Below are positions 6,402 through 9,489 of a DNA stretch of 9,489 nt, piece by piece (the stretch's first letter is position 1; every line of letters starts with the position of its first letter). This stretch comes from JALYNX01 sp035292605. Its GTDB lineage: Bacteria; Actinomycetota; Acidimicrobiia; Spongiisociales; ZC4RG35. The notes below the pieces were generated by a model. It had not been told where the DNA came from. It was given only the letters and a program-made list of their open reading frames with translations, and made no database searches. The translations under genes and the position numbers were made by a program. The stretch is from NCBI GenBank assembly GCA_035292605.1, contig DATDPT010000167.1, positions 1 to 9,489 of the forward strand. Direction: 5' to 3'.

Positions 6402-7267
6402 AGCTCGCAGGTCGATACGCCATCATCACCGGGGCAGGACAGGGTCTTGGTGAAGCCATTGCCCAGCAGTACGTCGCTGAGGGCGCGTCGGTCTTGCTGT
6501 GCGCTCGTACCGTGGAGAGCCTGGCTTCAGTGCGTGACCGCCTGGTAGATCGGCTTTCGGGTGACCAGCAGATCATCATTCAACAGGCAGATGTCTCAGC
6601 CCCGGCCGATATAGAGGGGCTGGTAGAGACGGCGCTGACGAACTTTCCACATCTCGACATCCTCGTCAACAACGCAGGCGTGTACGGGCCAATTGGCTAT
6701 CTCGAAACGATTGACTGGGACGAGTGGGTGCAGGCCATCAACATCAACCTCCTAGGGACGGTCTACGCCTCGAAGGCAGTTCTGTCACATTTCAAGTCGC
6801 GTGGCTATGGCAAGATCGTGAACCTCTCGGGCGGCGGCGCAACTGGGCCCCTGCCCCGGATCAGTGCGTACGCGGCCTCCAAGAGCGCCGTGGTGCGGTT
6901 CACTGAGACTCTTGCAGTGGAGGTCGCGGATTTCGGAATAGACGTAAACGCTATGGCCCCAGGCGCCTTGGCGACGCGGCTCTTGGATGAGGTGATCGAA
7001 GCCGGTCCTGATCGCGTTGGTAGGGAGTTTCACGAGCGAATGCTCGAGGTCAAGGCCAGGGGAGGTACGCCCTTGGACGCCGGCGCCGCTCTGGCCGTCT
7101 ACCTCGGGTCATCCGAAAGCGACGGGATCAGTGGGCGTTTGATCAGTGCAGAATGGGATAACTGGCAGAGCCTTCATCACTACCGCGAGGTGCTCGAGAA
7201 GAGCGATATCTATACCCTGCGAAGGATCGTTCCGGCCGACCGGGGCCTTTCACTCGGAGACGACTGA
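6398..7267 (+). CDS. Short-chain dehydrogenase/reductase (classical SDR) with extended C-terminal tail, operon gene 4
   Basis: A 289-residue NAD(P)-dependent oxidoreductase starting at GTG 6398, whose GTGA overlaps the preceding stop. Motifs are TGAGQGLG (11-18), ADVS (64-67), LVNNAGVYGP (89-98), Asn117 in ININLLG, Ser144 in NLSGGGATG, and Tyr158 with Lys162 in YAASK. The active site looks complete, though the Ser-Tyr spacing is 14 rather than the common 13. Beyond the core (about residue 250) comes a 40-residue tail with AEWDNWQSLHHY and SDIYTLRRIVPADRG; I recall similar tails in other SDRs of polysaccharide clusters but cannot verify this. It shares little beyond the core motifs with operon gene 1, so the two are not a recent duplication. 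The last 18 bases overlap gmhB on the other strand. It probably acts on the same sugar pathway as the preceding dehydrogenase; the substrate is unknown. Confidence 0.88.
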   Translation: MKLAGRYAIITGAGQGLGEAIAQQYVAEGASVLLCARTVESLASVRDRLVDRLSGDQQIIIQQADVSAPADIEGLVETALTNFPHLDILVNNAGVYGPIGYLETIDWDEWVQAININLLGTVYASKAVLSHFKSRGYGKIVNLSGGGATGPLPRISAYAASKSAVVRFTETLAVEVADFGIDVNAMAPGALATRLLDEVIEAGPDRVGREFHERMLEVKARGGTPLDAGAALAVYLGSSESDGISGRLISAEWDNWQSLHHYREVLEKSDIYTLRRIVPADRGLSLGDD

Positions 7268-7876
7268 CGGACAGGCGCGGTGAGCATCATCGAGGGCAAT
7301 CGGGCCGGCGTTGTCCGGAGTTGATCCGGCGCCTTCGAGAATGAGGTCGACGCATTCACTCAGGCTCGACCGCGCCGGGCCGTCTTGCAGCGAGTCCGGG
7401 GGCGAGCCCCAGCTCGTCGGGTTCCAGCTATAGGGTCGTTCCAGCAGGATGGGCCGAACGCCTGCGGCCACCGCCGCTTGAAGGTCCACCCACCTGTCTC
7501 CGATGAGCCAGCTCGCTCCGAGGTCGATGCTCCACTCGGCGGCTGCCTGAAGCACCATGCCCGGCCGCGGCTTCCTGCACTGGCATCCATCCGATCCGTC
7601 GTGGGGGCAGAGATAACCGACGTCGATGCCGAGATGTCGGCCCAGCTCGGCGTTCAGCTCGTAAGCGTCCTCCAAGCTGAGCGCACCTCGCGCTACGTCG
7701 GGCTGGTTGGTGATTGTCACGAGCAGGAACCCAGCCTCACGTAGTCGACCGGTGGCATTGTGGGCCTCAGGGATGATGGTCAGCTCGTCGACGTTTCTTG
7801 GTGACGATGGCGTGTCTCCATCCCAGCGGACCTGGTTGAGCACGCCGTCGCGGTCGAGGAAGACGGCGGCTCTCAT
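7250..7876 (-). CDS. gmhB: HAD-superfamily phosphatase, GmhB-like (D-glycero-D-manno-heptose 1,7-bisphosphate 7-phosphatase)
   Basis: A 208-residue cytoplasmic HAD phosphatase, a little longer than typical GmhB because of a C-terminal extension after about residue 185. Motif I is FLDRDGVLN (6-14) with nucleophile Asp8 and acid/base Asp10; motif II is TNQPD (56-60); the GmhB/HisB-N zinc loop is present as Cys90, His92, Cys98, Cys100 in CPHDGSDGCQCRKPRPG; motif III Lys102; motif IV GDRWVD (126-131). GmhB removes the 7-phosphate in heptose precursor synthesis; the same fold also includes histidinol-phosphatase, but no histidine genes are nearby and the sugar setting favours GmhB. No gmhA or kinase/nucleotidyltransferase partner is in view, so the exact substrate is open. 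ATG at 7876 overlaps the YfhO-like stop as ATGA, so it is translated after that gene. Its 3' end overlaps the convergent SDR. Confidence 0.85.
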   Translation of the reverse strand: MRAAVFLDRDGVLNQVRWDGDTPSSPRNVDELTIIPEAHNATGRLREAGFLLVTITNQPDVARGALSLEDAYELNAELGRHLGIDVGYLCPHDGSDGCQCRKPRPGMVLQAAAEWSIDLGASWLIGDRWVDLQAAVAAGVRPILLERPYSWNPTSWGSPPDSLQDGPARSSLSECVDLILEGAGSTPDNAGPIALDDAHRACPSVVSE

Positions 7877-9489
7877 TCGACTGTTTCCGGTGATCCGACT
7901 TTGACCGGCCCGGGCGATGAGCCGCCTTCCTCCAACTGCACACGCTTCCAGCGGCTTCTCCCGGCGATGGCGCCGAATCCGGTGATCCCCAGGGCTGCGA
8001 TGATGAGACCGATGCGAAACGATGCGGGCCGGTAGTGGAGGACAACCGTTGACCGGCCCGGGCCGACCTCGACAGCTCGGATCGCCAGGTCGGCTGGATA
8101 CACCGGCGTCGACTCTCCGTTCACTGTGGCTTCCCAGCCCGGATAGTAGGTGTCTGAAAGGACGACGAAACCGGGACAGTCGGTGTCGACCGTGATCGCG
8201 ACCCGATTGGACTCGTACTTATCGATCGTCACGACATCGTCTCTAACCGGGGTGCAATCGGATAGCCGTTGGCTAACCGATTCGACATCGAGTGACGGCT
8301 TTTCCCCGAACTCGATGACAGCGGCCTGGCGCAGGTCGAGTTCGTCTACCCGGACCGAGCCATCGGGGCGCAGACTCCCCAAGCTCTGCAGGGTTGCGAG
8401 TGCTTCATCCTGACCGGTCACGGGAAGGATGGAGTGAACCACCCAGGCTCTCGGATATGCGTCTGTGTTCTCGTAGATCGAGGTCGCCCCGGCGGTTCCG
8501 GCGAATCGGAGCTGTGGCCGTGCGCTCTCCTCCCCTGGTGCTAAATAGTCCAGATCGCTCCACGCCGACCAGTCTGCGATGGAGTTCCCCCGGTCCGCCG
8601 TGACGAGGTGCACTTCCGACAGCTCGGCTACGCCGCCACCCAGGTCCACCACTGCGTTCCGCCACTCGGGTGCCACCGGGTCCGTTCCCGGCAGGTATTC
8701 GTCCTCCCAAAGGACACGCCGAGTCCCGTCGTCATAGACACCAACCACCGAAAAGGTGACACCGTCGTGTCCCTCGGAGTCAAACGCCGCCTCGTCGACG
8801 GCGTAATCGAAACCCAGTGCCACCGCGTCGTCGGGGGGAGGAGGCAGCATCACCTCCCCGTCGGCATGCTCGAAGAAGGCGAACCGAACATCACCCCCCG
8901 CCCGCACAACACGAAAATCGAGTCCAGGGTTAAAGCTGAAGCTGTTCGCCAGGTCGAGGGCGAGACCGGTCGAAACCCTCGGGTTGATACTGAGCAACCA
9001 CCGCACCCCCAAAAGGTCGAACATCGGATTGTCCAGATAGCTGGCAAACGCCTGCTCCACCGACGCATAAGGCCCGCCAACGAACCACTCGCGGCGGCCT
9101 GACGGAGAAAGAAACGTGCGCACATACTCAACGTATCTTTCTACGTTGAGAGCGTCGAGATAACGAACATCCTGGAGGCCATAAGCCCCCGCCACGTTGG
9201 GAAACATGACAGCATCGAACCCGAAAATCCGCGCCTCCGGCTCATCGTCCATCAGTTGGTCCAAAGTCTCAACAAGCGGATTGGATGCGAACGGGTCCCT
9301 GCGGTCTCCGTAGATGCCGAACGGAGCCAACACCAACAACTCAACCACAACCACCAAGGCCGCGACCCAAGCCGCCGGACGCCAACCCCGCAACAAAACG
9401 GCAAGAACAACAATCACCAGGCCAACAACCCCAGCCAACGCAAAATACCGGCCCGCAAACGCACCCGAAGCCTCGACCAACCCCCGGTT
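7873..9489 (-). CDS. YfhO-like membrane protein, C-terminal part (5' end outside window)
   Basis: The frame is open to the right edge with no convincing start (TTG at 9480 is in frame, but membrane sequence already surrounds it), so only the last 539 codons are present. Numbering from that TTG, hydrophobic helices lie at about 13-30 and 36-57, then a large extracytoplasmic region rich in Asp, Tyr and Trp, then a last helix FRIGLIIAALGITGFGAIAG (488-507) and a charged tail of 28 residues. The segment DTYYPGWEATVNG (443-455) followed by VYPADLAIRAVEVGPG is the signature of the C-terminal beta-rich part of YfhO proteins. Known YfhO-family members are GT-C-like enzymes that glycosylate cell-wall polymers from lipid-linked sugars; whether this one does so is inference. 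The missing N-terminal part should contain most membrane helices and the catalytic acidic loop. It is coupled to gmhB by an ATGA overlap. Confidence 0.8.
   Translation of the reverse strand, partial: NRGLVEASGAFAGRYFALAGVVGLVIVVLAVLLRGWRPAAWVAALVVVVELLVLAPFGIYGDRRDPFASNPLVETLDQLMDDEPEARIFGFDAVMFPNVAGAYGLQDVRYLDALNVERYVEYVRTFLSPSGRREWFVGGPYASVEQAFASYLDNPMFDLLGVRWLLSINPRVSTGLALDLANSFSFNPGLDFRVVRAGGDVRFAFFEHADGEVMLPPPPDDAVALGFDYAVDEAAFDSEGHDGVTFSVVGVYDDGTRRVLWEDEYLPGTDPVAPEWRNAVVDLGGGVAELSEVHLVTADRGNSIADWSAWSDLDYLAPGEESARPQLRFAGTAGATSIYENTDAYPRAWVVHSILPVTGQDEALATLQSLGSLRPDGSVRVDELDLRQAAVIEFGEKPSLDVESVSQRLSDCTPVRDDVVTIDKYESNRVAITVDTDCPGFVVLSDTYYPGWEATVNGESTPVYPADLAIRAVEVGPGRSTVVLHYRPASFRIGLIIAALGITGFGAIAGRSRWKRVQLEEGGSSPGPVKVGSPETVE

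Noticed and set aside
8608..9102. Plus-strand frame of 164 codons inside the YfhO-like gene
   Set aside because: It is antisense to the membrane protein and its composition, rich in Arg, His and Pro, is that of a shadow frame.
1..9489. CRISPR arrays, tRNA or rRNA genes, and riboswitches
   Set aside because: I saw no regularly spaced repeats, tRNA-like cloverleaf or rRNA sequence on reading the window; this is a visual check only.

Overview
The window is high-GC DNA with dense, often overlapping genes and frequent GTG starts. This fits a high-GC actinobacterium, possibly an uncultured Acidimicrobiia-like lineage; that placement is inference and no marker gene is present. The whole window reads as part of a surface-polysaccharide locus: two glycosyltransferases, a dTDP-rhamnose enzyme, a nucleotide-sugar-dehydrogenase-like protein with two short-chain dehydrogenases (SDRs) and a methyltransferase, a GmhB-like sugar phosphatase, and a YfhO-like membrane protein. 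Both edges cut through genes.

Layout. (1) 1-2279, plus strand: the end of a GT2 glycosyltransferase, then a GT-B glycosyltransferase with an unusual N-terminal extension; the two genes overlap at GTGA. (2) 2280-2461: a scar. A 33-codon plus-strand gene start and a 20-codon minus-strand start of rfbB run into each other and both end in the same TTAA. (3) 2462-3001, minus strand: intact rfbC, cut off from rfbB. (4) 3002-3398: no intact gene; it holds a decayed fragment that looks like the N-terminus of an IS256-type transposase, plus a weak candidate promoter. (5) 3399-7267, plus strand: a tight four-gene operon, SDR, methyltransferase, UDP-glucose-dehydrogenase-like protein, SDR, with gaps or overlaps of 7, -4 and -4 bases. 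Its GC looks lower than that of the upstream glycosyltransferase genes. (6) 7250-9489, minus strand: a YfhO-like membrane protein (5' end outside the window) followed by gmhB with an ATGA overlap. gmhB converges on the operon and overlaps its last gene by 18 bases.

The most interesting item is the four-gene operon. Its central dehydrogenase keeps the fold motifs and the catalytic Lys/Asn of UDP-sugar dehydrogenases, but has Thr where the catalytic Cys should be and Trp in the dinucleotide-binding glycine motif. With two SDRs and a methyltransferase beside it, the cassette may make or modify an unusual sugar. That is inference; the substrate is unknown. The scar and the transposase remnant suggest the locus has been rearranged.
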